Origin: Arthrobacter cryoconiti
GTDB lineage: Bacteria > Actinomycetota > Actinomycetes > Actinomycetales > Micrococcaceae
Assembly: GCF_020905375.1 (NCBI RefSeq)
Contig: NZ_JAJJBU010000002.1
Coordinates: 1-58,760, forward strand
Direction: 5' to 3'
DNA: 58,760 bases
Positions 38,066-46,298 of this stretch are shown in pieces. A program made the position numbers and the translations under genes. The notes under the pieces were generated by a model. That model worked only from the letters and a program-made list of their open reading frames with translations. It was not told the origin of the DNA and searched no databases. The stretch's first letter is position 1. Every line of letters begins with the position of its first letter.

Positions 38066-38338
38066 TGTAAACCTCCCAACATCAGCGTCGACCTCTCCAC
38101 TGAAGTCGACTGTTCCGAACAAAGGGTCCAACCCATTCTAGATCCGCTACGGATTGGCAACCATATGTACCGAGCCCACTTCCTACCTCACGTCAGTCGC
38201 AGACTCGGCTGAAACCACTGGCGGACGAACTACTTGCTGTATCGCGTGGCTAAACGATTTCCCATCGTGAGCATTCGTCTCCGAAGATGTCAGAAGCAGG
38301 TGGCGTAATATGCTGTTACGACTATTTTTGGGGGGCTC

Positions 38339-38794
38339 TTGAAGCGAATATCACGGTGCACGGTGGGGAGGAACTCGCCATATATTTGGCGAGACTATGC
38401 TGACTGGGAGCATTCCTCTACTCAGGAGCTCGGCACTTGGCTTGCTGCGTTGTCAATACAGGACCGGGAATCGGTTCAAGAGAGCGTTGAAGCCCTGAGG
38501 CAACTTGCAGCCGGCGGTGAGTTGGAAGAAGGCTGCGAAGACGAACTTGGGCCGTGTTCAGTGGACCCCGTCATCTGGGCACTGAAGTGGACCTTTCTGG
38601 ATCGGCACATACGCCAGTATCATGCGGAGCCGACCGACCACCCGGAGCTTTTGGTGAGTTTGCACATACATACCAAGCCCAGGAACACCGCTGCACCCGG
38701 CGTATGGGCCACAGTTAAGGCACAACAAGATCTGGAAATGAGCCAGGCCAAGCTACGTTACCTTTCGGGCGCAAGTTCCGAGTGGATGAAATAA
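38339..38794 (+). CDS. HigB-like toxin of a TAC module
   Basis: A 151-residue protein (TTG start after a run of six G; a GTG at 38363 is an alternative). The pattern LGTWLAALSIQDRESVQESV followed by IWALKWTFLDRHIRQYH and LLVSLHIHTKP matches the RelE/HigB (Gp49-like) fold, which cleaves mRNA on the ribosome. By itself the call is weak. The next two genes, an XRE antitoxin with a tail and a SecB-like chaperone, match the toxin-antitoxin-chaperone order of the M. tuberculosis Rv1955-Rv1957 locus and raise confidence. Confidence 0.65.
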   Translation: MKRISRCTVGRNSPYIWRDYADWEHSSTQELGTWLAALSIQDRESVQESVEALRQLAAGGELEEGCEDELGPCSVDPVIWALKWTFLDRHIRQYHAEPTDHPELLVSLHIHTKPRNTAAPGVWATVKAQQDLEMSQAKLRYLSGASSEWMK

Positions 38795-38821
38795 GCGAAT
38801 TGCCACACCGAGAACAACAAT

Positions 38822-38837
38822 ATAGATTGTAATCTAT
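38822..38837. promoter_or_regulatory. Palindromic operator overlapping the antitoxin start
   Basis: ATAGATTGTAATCTAT: perfect 7-bp arms with a 2-base centre. The last two bases are the first two of the antitoxin ATG. A HigA-type regulator usually binds such a site to control its own operon. I did not find a clear second copy in front of the toxin. Confidence 0.55.
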
Positions 38838-39270
38838 GTCCTCGCTCATGCATCTCCTAACGATCGATCACAGTTCGCGATCGCAACTTCTCGGCGTCGA
38901 GCTTGCCAAGAACGACTACCGTCTCGTAAGAGACCTCATTCGGCTGCGAAAACAACTCGGTGTAAGTCAGGAGCAACTGGCCGACAAGATGGGCGTTACC
39001 CAGCCAACAGTCTCTGCCTTTGAGTCCATGGACTCGGATCCGAAACTATCTACGATTCGCCGCTACTCGAAGGCGCTTGGCGTTTTGGTTACACACAAAG
39101 CTGCCATAGCCGATGAGTCATCAACCGTGTCGGCGGCCGATGGGTTCACCAGGGCGGTATGGCACACTGCGCCCAAGCTGACGATCCCGGTGACGCTTAG
39201 CCACCTATCATCGTTCGCACTAGCAGCACCTATGGAAGCCACGCGCACAGATTTTGCTCTCAGTGCCTGA
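38836..39270 (+). CDS. HigA-like XRE antitoxin with chaperone-addiction tail
   Basis: A 144-residue protein with an XRE helix-turn-helix near residues 33-85 (RLRKQLGVSQEQLADKMGVT, then QPTVSAFESMDSDPKLSTIR). A roughly 45-residue C-terminal extension contains hydrophobic, aromatic residues (AVWHTAPKLTIPVTLSHL). In TAC systems such a tail (ChAD) makes the antitoxin depend on the SecB-like chaperone for folding. The chaperone frame begins inside the end of this gene. An operator palindrome overlaps the ATG. Confidence 0.78.
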   Translation: MSSLMHLLTIDHSSRSQLLGVELAKNDYRLVRDLIRLRKQLGVSQEQLADKMGVTQPTVSAFESMDSDPKLSTIRRYSKALGVLVTHKAAIADESSTVSAADGFTRAVWHTAPKLTIPVTLSHLSSFALAAPMEATRTDFALSA

Positions 39271-39709
39271 CGATCAAGAATCTTTAGTTAATGACGGCTT
39301 GAACATTCATGCACTGCTTGCGAATGTCGAGCTAGTCGAAATGAGGGTCTATTTGGTCGCGGGCGAACGGAAAGACGTCCCAGTAGACGGAGCTACCGAT
39401 CAGTCTGCGGATGTTGATCTCAAGTTCATGGAGCGACACAATCCAGATATTCTTGAGAACCGATTTCGTCTCAAAGTGGAAAACGAAGAGGCCCGCTACG
39501 AGGCTGAAATTGCAGCAATATATTCGCTCGAGAAGCCGATGGATCCTTCGTCAGAACTTATTGCCGAATTTGCCGAGCGGGTGGGCTTCATGGCAGTTTT
39601 TCCATATTTGCGTGAATCAATTTCGACTTCAGCTTCGCGCCTCGGTCTTCCCGTTCCCGTTCTAGGTATAATGCGACCCGGTGATTTTCGAATTTCACCA
39701 CCGGAATAA
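39254..39709 (+). CDS. SecB-like chaperone of the TAC module
   Basis: About 150 residues; TTG at 39254 or GTG at 39263 as start, both inside the antitoxin gene. The C-terminal half shows the SecB pattern: AEIAAIYSLE, then ELIAEFAERVGFMAVFPYLR followed by ESISTSASRLGLPVPVL. The protein resembles Rv1957, which keeps the HigA antitoxin soluble. It is not the general Sec chaperone, since most actinobacteria lack canonical SecB. Slightly AT-rich codon use at the end, just before the R1 repeat. Confidence 0.72.
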   Translation: MLSVPDDQESLVNDGLNIHALLANVELVEMRVYLVAGERKDVPVDGATDQSADVDLKFMERHNPDILENRFRLKVENEEARYEAEIAAIYSLEKPMDPSSELIAEFAERVGFMAVFPYLRESISTSASRLGLPVPVLGIMRPGDFRISPPE

Positions 39710-39825
39710 TTAGACCAATGAATAATCGAACTTTCAGGCCGTGTATGGAGGTTTTTAACCCGTCGAGCGTTACGTGAAGCATCCCGGGTATCGCGGCGCC
39801 GCTTTATTTACGTCGTGCGTAACCT

Positions 39826-40258
39826 CAACCGATCCGATCAGGGGGAGGCAGTGAAGATCTGTGCCATGAACGGAACGACTTGCAGGCTGAATACGATGGA
39901 TCAAGAGTAAAATTGTAAACACGATGCGACGTCTGACTGGCTATGCGCGAGGTTGCGCGGCAGTTAGCGGGGACTTCTGACCACGTCATACAAAACTCAT
40001 CCCTATCAGTGCAAAGTGGAGAGTATTTAGTATCACTCGTTGTTGCAACCGGGCCATGCAGGAGCAGGTCGAAAGGGCCTATCGACAGCCCGAAATTACC
40101 CCTTGGCAGGACAGCGGGGCTGATAAATAGTGACAACTAACGAGAGGTGTTGAGTGCTCTACATGCTCTGACCTGCGAGGATAGTATTCGTTGGTATTTA
40201 CATGCGGTTGTAATTCCGTCCGCTCCAAGCGGGCTGTTTCGGTTCGAATTTCCCAGAT
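39826..40258 (+). repeat. R1: first copy of a non-coding repeat bounding the defence cassettes
   Basis: Best-conserved block is 39979-40032 (starts GACCACGTCATACAAAACTC), identical to R3 at 53 of 54 bases and to R2 at about 48 of 54. Similarity to R3 extends upstream to about 39826 (CCGATCCGATCA, CAAGAGTAAAAT). Similarity to R2 extends downstream to TTTCGGTTCGAATTTCCCAG, which ends at about 40258 and resembles a tRNA T-loop. No protein frame, no terminal inverted repeats. It looks like an element end or recombination site. Confidence 0.75.
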
Positions 40259-40718
40259 GCCATTTCGGTTCAAATGCCGCGACTATGATGCACGTTGGCC
40301 TTAGCGTTTTGGTCGGAAACCTATGGCGGTTGCACAAAAAATCCTACGTCGCCATTGCCCGTACCCCGAATGATTCCGTCCCAATTTACGCTGAAGCGGC
40401 TATCCACGGTGATTGTTCGTAGCGTGGATCCGCTCGTGCTCACTGCCACTGTTTCGGACGTTCGTTGACTGAAGGCGGCAGGAAATTCGTCAAGGCCTGG
40501 AAACAATGGCTGGTTCAGCTAGCGTTTTTATTGGATCTTTTTGGCTCGGTGGATATGTTTTTCTCCGAAAGTGAATAAAGTGCGTTTCGCCGTCAAACGG
40601 TCAGAGAGTTGTGAAATCGGTTCCGTTCGTTCGGTTCTACGAAACTTGTAGGTGTGCTGCGCTAGTCATTGAGTGTCGATAAAAATATGAGTTCATCTAA
40701 TTGCTGACCAATGGCTCG
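40259..40718. other. Non-coding stretch after R1
   Basis: About 460 bases without a gene-like frame. It is more AT-rich than the genes. It holds the 3' end of the minus-strand DUF6414/AAA transcript; I see no convincing terminator or transposase remnant. Confidence 0.35.
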
Positions 40719-42050
40719 CTACCAGTAGATTGCGATGATCTCCATCTCGAGGTAAATCGGTCCAGTACCCTCTCCCTGATCAAATTCGATTTGATGCGCT
40801 ATTGGCGGTGTGGGTGGCGCAGTGGGGACGGAAGCTTGTGGGAATTTTCCCCGGAGATCGAGCAGAGCTTCGGGGCTGAGAGGTTGCTCGGCCCTCGTTG
40901 AAATGCGCTCTGCAAGGCTTTTTTGCAGGTCAGTCCAGTCGGTGACAGTGGAAGGCGCAACTGGTGACGCGGAGATCAGCTCGTTCAGCTCAGAGTTGAG
41001 CTCATTGGTGAGAGTCACATTGTTGAGATTGGCGCATTCCTCCACGTACGCACGCAAGATTTCGTGCATCAGTGCCGGCGACGGATTGGGAGCGGGAGGA
41101 AGCGAAACGCCTTGCTGCAGAGTCGACAAGAACAATGGGCCGAAAGAGTCGATTGTGTCGGCTAGCTGCGCGTTTACGCGGGAAAGAACTTCAGTGATTT
41201 TGAGAGAACTCCAACCATCACGAGCTCCGTTATTAACGAGTCGGCCCAGGAGCCTGTAAGTCTGATTTGAGAAGAGGACACGTCGGACGTCTTGCCAGTA
41301 CAAGGGCTCGAGACTCACCCCGGCGACAACTACGTCGCGGACCGTCGCACCCTCCGCCTGCAATTGGCTTGCTTTGTCCGCCGATACGATTCCCTCGAAG
41401 TCATCGTGCCGGACGTAGCGAAGGCCTGCGACTTCGCCTTCGATGGGAATCAATCCTTGCGAGAGGCTTCCAAGAAGATCTCCGAGCGGGGCTGCTGCCC
41501 TGATTGCTGCCGTTTCGGTAGCGCCCATCAGGTCAGGATAGGCGTCGACAACACCAATCATGGAATCAATAACGGCTCTGACTTGGAAGACTTCTGACGC
41601 TCCCAGTCTGGCATCGACTTCAATGAGATCGCCCCGGAGAAGGCTCGCAATTGGAACACGAATGGCGTCGGGCCGCAAACGGTCTGTATTGGAGTTTTCG
41701 GTGGCGTGGAGGCGTAGATTCCGGTAGTGTCGGCTCCGAAACCGAGCGAACGCGGACTGAGCAACGCTTTTCCGTTGCTCCTCCACGGTGATTGACCGTG
41801 ATCGCGTGAAGGACGGGCTCAGCCCAGTGGGCACTCCGATTGCTTCTCCTGTCGCGGCAATCCCAACGTCATGCCCTTTGGTGCGACTTTCAGTGATGCC
41901 CGTGAGAACTTCTCCGTCCAAAGAGGCAAGAAGGCTTTCCACACTGGTCTCGTCCAAGTACACGAACTCTCTAAGTGTGCCTGGCGCGGCCTGTTTTGCT
42001 CGGAGTGTTTTCCAGAAAGCGCCAAAAGCGCGTCCAAGCTTTCGGATCAT
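40719..42050 (-). CDS. DUF6414 family protein, partner of the AAA+ ATPase
   Basis: A 443-residue protein. REFVYLDETSVESLLASLDG near residues 27-46 matches the opening of the DUF6414 family. Then comes a Ser/Arg-rich segment with predicted helices (VEEQRKSVAQSAFARFRS), a beta-rich section with GDLIEVDARLG, and a Pro-rich linker before a short conserved end. Its ATG overlaps the stop of the ATPase gene by four bases (ATGA), so the pair is co-translated. No catalytic motif is seen. Together with the ATPase it forms a compact cassette between R1 and R2. Confidence 0.62.
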   Translation of the reverse strand: MIRKLGRAFGAFWKTLRAKQAAPGTLREFVYLDETSVESLLASLDGEVLTGITESRTKGHDVGIAATGEAIGVPTGLSPSFTRSRSITVEEQRKSVAQSAFARFRSRHYRNLRLHATENSNTDRLRPDAIRVPIASLLRGDLIEVDARLGASEVFQVRAVIDSMIGVVDAYPDLMGATETAAIRAAAPLGDLLGSLSQGLIPIEGEVAGLRYVRHDDFEGIVSADKASQLQAEGATVRDVVVAGVSLEPLYWQDVRRVLFSNQTYRLLGRLVNNGARDGWSSLKITEVLSRVNAQLADTIDSFGPLFLSTLQQGVSLPPAPNPSPALMHEILRAYVEECANLNNVTLTNELNSELNELISASPVAPSTVTDWTDLQKSLAERISTRAEQPLSPEALLDLRGKFPQASVPTAPPTPPIAHQIEFDQGEGTGPIYLEMEIIAIYW

Positions 42051-43249
42051 TGAGTGGTCCTTTCACGGTTCAACCGCTGTTGCTGTACCTGTTCGAATGC
42101 CCGGTTGAGGTCTTCTTGCGCAATGGACAGGCGTTGATCGCCTGCGGCATTCCATCCGGCTTGTTGCCAAATATCAGCGAGGTCAGCACCGGACCAACCC
42201 GCTGTTTCCTGTTCGATACGGGTCGTTTTCGCGTCGTCTCGTACCTGGAGTGTGGCTCTCACCGAGTCAAGAATTTGCCGGCGTTCTGTCAGCAGCGGGA
42301 GAGAAAAATTCACCTCGGCCTGGAACCGTCCGTTGCGTCGAAGTGCGGTGTCGAGAGTATTGACCCTGTTCGTGGCCCCGATGACCATCACATTCGAGGA
42401 GGAGTTGAACCCGTCCATCAGTGTTAGCAGCATGCCAACGAGTCGGACCCCTGATTCATGTGTTTCTTTGTCGCGGGAGGGGGCGATGGTGTCGATTTCG
42501 TCGAAGAAGATGATCGCACGTTCTCGTGATGAGGCTTCGCGGAATATGTTGCGCAGTGCTAGCTCTGCGTCGCCGACATAACGGCTCATGATTTCGGGCC
42601 CGTCGACTACGAAAAAGCTTGCGTCGACGCGTTTGGCGATCTGGCGTGCAACCATAGTCTTCCCGGTTCCGGGTGGTCCAACGAACAGTACGCCTTTGGC
42701 AGGACTGACGCCGATCGTGGCGTATTCAGTTTTACGTCTGATAGGGAGTTCGACGTACCTTTCGATGGCGTCGCTGACAGTCTCTCCGATGAATGGTGGC
42801 AGATTGCCTTCTGGAGGCTGTCGTTCAAACCGCCGACCATCAGTCTCGCCCTTGTTACCTGAGAGGTCTTTTTCCCCCGCAAGCACCACTCCAATTCCGG
42901 TTTCATCGAGAATTTGTACAACGTCACCTTCTGCGATCTCCCATACGTCCGTTTCAGGCAAGGGGAATGCTCTGAGTTGGGACCCGATTTCCACGATGAC
43001 GTGAGATTCGCCGATATGTCGGATCGTCCCAAGCGTCACCCAATCGTTCCCCCAGGTCATGTTTGGTGGAGCAGCAAAAATTTGCCCGCCCTGTTGGCCT
43101 ATGAGAACGAGAATTCCCTCAATGGGGTTCTCGAGGTTTGCCTTCGGCACATAGGTGTACAAGCCGTTCTGGTAGACAGCAACCCAGTAGTCGGTGTCCG
43201 TCGGGTCCGGGGCTATGAGCCTCGCCAGCGCATACGCTTCTTCGGCCAA
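42047..43249 (-). CDS. AAA+ ATPase, Cdc48/ARC-like, of a two-gene cassette
   Basis: A 400-residue classical AAA+ ATPase with one module. An N-terminal beta-rich region of about 140 residues (WVAVYQNGLYTYVPKANLEN... with VVQILDETGIG) resembles the OB-fold ring of proteasomal ATPases. Walker A GPPGTGKTMVARQI is near 190, the Walker B FFDEIDTIAP near 248, sensor-1 ATN and two arginines in RRNGRF, then an AGWSGADLADIW lid. The start is a TTG with GTGGAG six bases upstream. In this setting a substrate-remodelling ring acting with DUF6414 is an inference. Confidence 0.78.
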   Translation of the reverse strand: MAEEAYALARLIAPDPTDTDYWVAVYQNGLYTYVPKANLENPIEGILVLIGQQGGQIFAAPPNMTWGNDWVTLGTIRHIGESHVIVEIGSQLRAFPLPETDVWEIAEGDVVQILDETGIGVVLAGEKDLSGNKGETDGRRFERQPPEGNLPPFIGETVSDAIERYVELPIRRKTEYATIGVSPAKGVLFVGPPGTGKTMVARQIAKRVDASFFVVDGPEIMSRYVGDAELALRNIFREASSRERAIIFFDEIDTIAPSRDKETHESGVRLVGMLLTLMDGFNSSSNVMVIGATNRVNTLDTALRRNGRFQAEVNFSLPLLTERRQILDSVRATLQVRDDAKTTRIEQETAGWSGADLADIWQQAGWNAAGDQRLSIAQEDLNRAFEQVQQQRLNRERTTQ

Positions 43250-43527
43250 TAGTCTCCACTCAATTCTTGCGCGTCGTGATGGAGTTACAGCTGCTGTACC
43301 TCGCGGACTCTACGCTACGACAGAACCGCCGCCTGGCCGCGCAGGACGTTGGCGGGGCGCGCGTGGCAAGATCCTTGGCCAGGCAATTTTTGCAGGGTAC
43401 CCAAGACGGGGATCGTGGAATCGTTATCGTATGTTGCCATCGAATGGTCGGAGAAACGAGCCACTGAGGAGAGGCTTTAGTTGCTCGTGACTATCCGTCA
43501 TTGAGGTCAACATGCCCGTGCGGTTCC

Positions 43528-43808
43528 CACCACGTCATACAAAATTCACCCTAATCAGCGCAAAGTGGAGAGTATTTAGTACACTCGTTGTTGCAACTGG
43601 GACATGCAGGAACAGGTTAAAGGGCTTCTTGACAGCCCGAGATGGACCCATGGCAGAACAATGGGGCTGGTAGACGTTGATAATCAACGCTGGGTTTTGA
43701 GTACCCAACATACTCTGACCTGCGGTGATAGTTTTCGTTGATATTTACATGTGATTGTGTTTCCGACTCTTCAGCACGGGCTGTTTCGGTTCGAATGTCC
43801 AGGGTTGC
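43528..43808 (+). repeat. R2: second copy of the cassette-bounding repeat
   Basis: Matches R1 over about 280 bases, same orientation: core 43528-43581, then TTGTTGCAACTGGGACATGC, AGGGCTTCTTGACAGCCC, and TTTCGGTTCGAATGTCCAG at the end. The upstream part shared by R1 and R3 is missing, so R2 looks 5'-truncated. Separates the AAA+/DUF6414 pair from the Septu-like pair. Confidence 0.75.
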
Positions 43809-43912
43809 CGGCCCACTGAATGCCGCTCTGGACTGGGGGTGCTTTGTGCTGCTCGCGCCGAACGGGGCAGCTCGGCCTAAACCTTTGATTCGCGCGGTGG
43901 GTCTGGCCAGGA

Positions 43913-44050
43913 TCAGGTGAGTCGAAGGGATTGCTCGGATTTGAGTCCATGCAGACCGCAGACCGCAGACACGGAAGGGTAATCAGTGAGTTGATCAAGG
44001 ACCATGCGCGCCGCGCGGTCACGACCTCCGGCAGGATACCTTCTGGGCAT
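43913..44050 (-). pseudogene. IS3-family transposase OrfA fragment
   Basis: MPRRYPAGGRDRAARMVLDQ followed by LTDYPSVSAVCG is the start of an IS3-type OrfA (usual pattern MPRKYPxExRERAVRMVxD). The frame stops after about 45 residues, before the leucine zipper, and there is no OrfB. Lies between R2 and the PtuA-like gene, so a past insertion or recombination scar in the cassette array. Confidence 0.6.
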
Positions 44051-44168
44051 AGTTGCCATCACTCTCAAAGCGAGTGGCGTTGAAGGCGGCGAACGAAATC
44101 CCCTCTGCATGTGAGACTCACCGGACCGGAAACAGTGATCGCTGGGGGCATCTGCGTAGACTCAAACT

Positions 44169-45494
44169 ATGACTGAACTTGGTGGATGGCACATTAATAC
44201 ACTCACCATCGAAAATTTCCGTTGCTTTGATCGTTTAAAGATCGACTTCGACAAATCCATGACCGTGCTGGTCGGTGTCAACGGGGCTGGGAAAACCTCA
44301 ATTCTCGATGCGCTTGCCGTTATGGTGTCAACTGTTCTGCGAGAGTTCGAAGGGCCTGGACGCGGGTTTTCTACTCAAGACGCCCGTGAGATTCCATACG
44401 ACTTAAAATCCGAATCTTCGGTTGCGCGTATGGAACCTGTCTATCCTGTCTCAGGGACCGTCCATGGAACGCTTTCGGGACGTGACTATCAATGGAGCCG
44501 GACGCGGAGCAGTGCAAAAGGACGGACCTCATGGTCTGACAGGGACAGTGCTCTCAGTCCTGACCTCGCTTTATTATGGAGCGGGCCAGACGAGTCCAGT
44601 TCTGATGAACCGTTGCTTCCGGTCATTGCTCTCTACGGTGTAGAGAGACTTACGGGTGTGCGCAAAGCCTCGGGTGCTATTTCCCGAAGCCGAGCCGGGG
44701 CATATGACGCTGCGCTGGACGGAAAATCCGATTTCTCAAGGCTCTCCTCGTTCATTGAAGCACTGACAATGGCTGAGTTTGTTGCCGTGCGAAAGGGTGA
44801 AACTGCCCAGGCTGCGAGTAATCAGCTACGAGCCATCACATTGGCCTGCAATGCCATATTGGCGGAAACGGGTTGGCGCAACCCGGAATGGAGCCCCATT
44901 ACTGGGGAGATTGCGCTTACTCACGCCGAGCATGGCACGCTGCCGTTGTCCTTCATGTCCAGCGGCACCAAGATCGCGGCGGGTCTGGTCATTGATCTGG
45001 TCAGCCGCATGGCCAGGGCAAACCCGAGCTTGGGGGCCGACGATCTTTTGGCCAGGGTACCAGGCATCGTGATGATCGATGAAGTTGAACTTCACCTTCA
45101 TCCCACCTGGCAACAGCGGATCCTGTCTGGGCTGCAAGGCGTGTTTCCTCGAGTTCAGTTCATCGTCACAACTCACAGCCCGCAGGTATTGTCGACGGTG
45201 GATGCGACGAGCATTCGCATCATCGACGTAGCAGAAGTCCGTGGCGCCGAATACGCTGCGGGGCTCCGAAGCGACATCATTTTGGAAAGAATTCTGGGCA
45301 CACGCTCTGAGCCTCCTCTGGACATAAATAGAAACTTGGACCGCTACATGGATCTGGTTGAAGCGGGGGAGGGTGAAACTGCCAGTACGAAGAAATTGAG
45401 GGAAAAACTAGACGAGGAACTCGGTGGCGTCAATAACGTTCCCAGACTCGCTGACGCTGATGCTTTCATTGCCTTTTACGATTTGGACGACTGA
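44169..45494 (+). CDS. PtuA-like AAA15/RecF-type ATPase (Septu)
   Basis: A 441-residue ABC/SMC-type ATPase. INTLTIENFRCFDRLKIDFD opens the fold, Walker A is VGVNGAGKTSILDAL near 36-45, the signature-like segment is LSFMSSGTK near 260, Walker B is IVMIDEVELHLHPTWQQRI near 302, and TTHSPQVLS is the switch region. It matches the ATPase of Septu (PtuA) and retron Ec78-type systems. It overlaps the next HNH gene by one base. No reverse transcriptase is nearby, so Septu rather than a retron is the better match. Confidence 0.78.
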   Translation: MTELGGWHINTLTIENFRCFDRLKIDFDKSMTVLVGVNGAGKTSILDALAVMVSTVLREFEGPGRGFSTQDAREIPYDLKSESSVARMEPVYPVSGTVHGTLSGRDYQWSRTRSSAKGRTSWSDRDSALSPDLALLWSGPDESSSDEPLLPVIALYGVERLTGVRKASGAISRSRAGAYDAALDGKSDFSRLSSFIEALTMAEFVAVRKGETAQAASNQLRAITLACNAILAETGWRNPEWSPITGEIALTHAEHGTLPLSFMSSGTKIAAGLVIDLVSRMARANPSLGADDLLARVPGIVMIDEVELHLHPTWQQRILSGLQGVFPRVQFIVTTHSPQVLSTVDATSIRIIDVAEVRGAEYAAGLRSDIILERILGTRSEPPLDINRNLDRYMDLVEAGEGETASTKKLREKLDEELGGVNNVPRLADADAFIAFYDLDD

Positions 45495-46186
45495 TGCGGC
45501 AGATACCTTCCGCGCAGCCTCCAGCTAGATTCAACCATCTGCGCGGATTGAAGGCTAATTTCCACGAGTACTCTTCCGACGAGACCATTAGACAGGCGTT
45601 GTGGGATCAGCAGGATGGGCTATGTGCCTATTGCGAACGACCGCTCAAGAAACTGTCAAAGCCTGACCATCGCACGCGTATTGAGCACTTTCACCCGCAG
45701 GGTTCCTCGTCTTGGACACGTGACTGTCAACAATGCAGCGGAGGGGCAAACAATAACGACGCTCCCACCACCTGGACAAACCTTTTACTTTGCTGCGATG
45801 GGAATGAACGCGCAGGTCAAGACTTCACCTGCGATAAATTGAAGTCAAATACGGACGTGTGCACTGAATTTCGCAATCCAAAGACTTGGGGCTCGGGAAA
45901 CCTGATCGTGATTGACAGGGCAGGAATTGCACTTCCTGCTAACGGACTTCCCACAGATGCTGAAAAAGTCATCAATGAGGTCTTGAACCTCAATGCCAAG
46001 CACTTGGTGGATGTACGGAAAACGATCCTTAGAGCGTGGCGTAAGGAAATTCTCCAGAAGAGTGGTCGTCAAAAGGGGCTTTCAGGCACGGCCCGTAGTC
46101 AGATCACTTTACGGATTCGCACGCAGGCCAGCAAGAGTGAGTATCCGAGCACATTGCTATCGCTTGCTGACACCCTAGCGCGCTAG
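45494..46186 (+). CDS. PtuB-like HNH endonuclease (Septu)
   Basis: A 230-residue HNH-type nuclease. QDGLCAYCERPL near residue 40 gives the first Cys pair, RIEHFHPQGS near 62 is the HNH/His motif, and CQQCSGGANNND with LLLCCDGNE follow. The C-terminal half is helical and carries Lys/Arg-rich segments. Its ATG overlaps the stop of the ATPase (TGATG). In Septu the PtuA-PtuB complex cuts invading DNA; here the pair forms the cassette between R2 and R3. Confidence 0.78.
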   Translation: MRQIPSAQPPARFNHLRGLKANFHEYSSDETIRQALWDQQDGLCAYCERPLKKLSKPDHRTRIEHFHPQGSSSWTRDCQQCSGGANNNDAPTTWTNLLLCCDGNERAGQDFTCDKLKSNTDVCTEFRNPKTWGSGNLIVIDRAGIALPANGLPTDAEKVINEVLNLNAKHLVDVRKTILRAWRKEILQKSGRQKGLSGTARSQITLRIRTQASKSEYPSTLLSLADTLAR

Positions 46187-46298
46187 CCTCGAGATTTCAT
46201 GACGGTGTCAACGTGGCGCGTCGTTAAAGCCTGGAAGCTGAACCGTCCCGCGAATCATGCCACCTTTTCAGTGGCGTCGTCGGCGCATCCATCCCGAA

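Noticed and set aside
39826-40258. R elements as insertion sequences or MITEs
   Set aside because: No terminal inverted repeats or target duplications seen, and no transposase inside. The IS3 fragment is outside the shared region.
44169-46186. Retron with PtuAB-type effectors
   Set aside because: No reverse transcriptase and no msr/msd-like structure in the cassette.
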